This document shows positions 61,138 through 62,232 of a stretch of 62,232 nt of DNA, one piece after another. Source of the stretch: Cryomorphaceae bacterium (GTDB taxonomy: Bacteria > Bacteroidota > Bacteroidia > Flavobacteriales > Schleiferiaceae). The notes beneath the pieces were generated by a model, which worked only from the letters and a program-made list of their open reading frames with translations, made no database searches and had not been told where the DNA came from. A program made the translations under genes and the position numbers. Positions within the stretch are counted from its first letter, which is position 1; each line of letters starts with the position of its first letter. Location: positions 1-62,232 of the forward strand of contig PXCF01000009.1 in the NCBI GenBank assembly GCA_003566715.1, written 5' to 3'.

Positions 61138-61563
61138 TTTATATTTATTAAATACACCATAACTCGTTTCAATATGTGCACTTTTTTTCACAACATATCC
61201 CAAATCGGTATATTTTGTGCACTTTTCGTGTCTTTCACAAAGACAAATATACCCATAATTACTCAAAACTTTCGTTTCATTTTTCAACAGGTTATGCAAG
61301 GGGCTGGGGAGCTGGGGAGAACGGAGGCATGGAGGCACGGGAGTACGGAAGCGGGGGTCTTTAACCACGAATCACACGAATAGGAAAGTATTATAAAATG
61401 GCTTAGTTGTCCTAAGTTCACTTAGCCCGCTCAGCCGCTCAAATGATATCTCTCCCGGACAAAAACATGATGATAAATCCCATCCCCAAAAAAAACGCCA
61501 TATACAAAATACGTTAAAGCCCATACGACCATTCGTCAAACCCGACAACAGACAACAGACTCA
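61138..61563. other. Intergenic region with G-rich tracts
   Basis: This 426-base stretch contains the possible N-terminal extension of the unknown gene, then GGGG tracts at 61300-61317 followed by GGAGGCATGGAGGCACGGGA-type repeats and another G5 near 61352, and a CGACAACAGACAACAGAC repeat at 61543-61560. A 20-codon hydrophobic minus-strand frame (61501-61439, MAFFLGMGF...) is the only other open frame of note. Confidence 0.5.
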
Positions 61564-62232
61564 TCACTCACAATGCCGCCCCACTTCCAATTCCGCTTCC
61601 AAAAATCCCATCTTTGAGGCCTGTCGGAGATCTTCGCAGCCGCCCCGGTCATCTTCCAGCATGATTTTGGACAAGCCACGGAAGTAATAGGCCTTGGCGT
61701 TGCTCGGTTTGAGTTCAATGGCGGTAGAGAAATCGCTAACGGCGCCGCGATAGTCCTCGATGTTACCCTTAGATGCGCCGCGGTATAGGTAGGCATCTGT
61801 GTAGTTTGGGTCTAACGCAATGGCTCGTGAAAAGTCATCGATGGCGCCTTGGTAATCTTCCATGCCGTCTTTGACTACGCCGCGGTAATAGTAGGCCTGT
61901 GCGTATTGGTCTTCGATGTCGATGGCTTTGCTGTAATCGGCGAGAGCCCCTTTGAGGTCGTTGACAAATCCCTTGGTGCGCCCGCGGAAGTAGTAGGCCT
62001 CTGCGTATTGGGGTTGCAGTTCAATGGCCTTGTCGTAGTCGACGATGGAGGCGCGGTAAGCTTTAGTCAGTCCTCTGTAGCGCCCGCGAAAGTAATGGGC
62101 TTGCGCATTGTCCGGTTCCAGTTCAATCGCCTTGCTGAGGTCTTCAATGGCGCCTTTATAATCCTTGAGCTTGGCCTTTGCTCGCCCTCTGAGATAGTAG
62201 GCCTCGGCATTGTTCGGGTTTTGACGAATCAC
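61564..62232 (-). CDS. TPR repeat protein, 5' end beyond the window
   Basis: At least 222 residues made of six 34-residue tetratricopeptide repeats of the form AYYLRGRAKAKLKDYKGAIEDLSKAIELEPDNAQ, ending in a short cap (GCEDLRQASKMGFLEAELEVGRHCE) with two cysteines. The reading frame runs off the right edge, so the true start, and any signal peptide or extra domain, are not visible; the GTG at 62232 is not evidence for a start. The repeats should form a protein-binding superhelix. The partner is unknown. Confidence 0.88.
   Translation of the reverse strand: MIRQNPNNAEAYYLRGRAKAKLKDYKGAIEDLSKAIELEPDNAQAHYFRGRYRGLTKAYRASIVDYDKAIELQPQYAEAYYFRGRTKGFVNDLKGALADYSKAIDIEDQYAQAYYYRGVVKDGMEDYQGAIDDFSRAIALDPNYTDAYLYRGASKGNIEDYRGAVSDFSTAIELKPSNAKAYYFRGLSKIMLEDDRGGCEDLRQASKMGFLEAELEVGRHCE

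Noticed and set aside
1-62232. tRNA or rRNA genes
   Set aside because: No cloverleaf with TTC-A loop sequence or rRNA-like stretch was seen, though a covariance search was not possible.

Overview
The window comes from a member of the Bacteroidota, most probably class Flavobacteriia (order Flavobacteriales or a close relative). The evidence is: promoters of the Bacteroidota type (TTTG, about 20 bases, TAnnTTTG) with no consistent Shine-Dalgarno sequences; C-terminal type IX secretion sorting domains; a DnaE with a fused N-terminal exonuclease; a DnaX without its cysteine zinc module; a split transketolase; and a PcrB-type GGGP synthase. It is ordinary chromosome from 1 to about 57 kb. A small, more AT-rich accessory segment follows at about 57.9-61.4 kb. 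No tRNA, rRNA, CRISPR array or insertion sequence was seen.

Layout. 0.2-1.7 kb: a lipoprotein and a CPBP protease between 14-base tandem repeats. 2.2-9.1 kb: dnaE, a beta-propeller lipoprotein with a NusG/UpxY-like antiterminator, and a PhnP-like hydrolase. 9.2-14.8 kb: an uncharacterised 477-residue protein, a hidden DUF2256 gene, then folP-cdaA-DUF4197-sodium symporter. 14.7-20.1 kb: a tightly overlapping operon (degenerate MltD/LysM protein, two SGNH proteins, MBOAT acyltransferase) that looks like a cell-envelope O-acylation machine. 20.3-27.1 kb: VanY-like peptidase, tkt(N)-dnaX-icd, and a sigma-54 response regulator with an Hpt protein. 27.1-34.5 kb: DUF6263, then dapF-heptaheme cytochrome/TPR-mltG-DUF2279, then a Deg protease. 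34.6-42.5 kb: two tandem LamG/T9SS proteins, a phosphohexomutase, and polyprenyl synthase divergent from GGGPS-pnuC-NR kinase. 42.5-45.1 kb: paaABCD. 45.4-57.2 kb: S10 peptidase, lgt, DUF192, proline dehydrogenase-marC, recF-DUF721, aroC, xseA-xseB-apbE, NUDIX and a CxxC protein.

Accessory end. A DUF2452 gene is followed by a Schlafen/AlbA_2-type gene enclosed by 86-base direct repeats exactly 2160 bases apart. Beyond lies an AT-rich unknown gene whose 3' end overlaps the broken start of a DUF2130 gene. The right edge cuts a TPR protein.

The most unusual items are non-coding or organisational. A roughly 128-base multi-hairpin element occurs twice, 3-6 bases after the stop codons of icd and of the recF-linked DUF721 gene, in the same orientation. 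A family of 19-base hairpin repeats with compensatory arm changes sits in three intergenic regions. A perfect palindrome lies inside the paa promoter. The direct-repeat-bounded AlbA_2 module and the LysM/SGNH/SGNH/MBOAT operon are the best candidates for undescribed systems. All family names come from reading motifs by eye; no database search was run.
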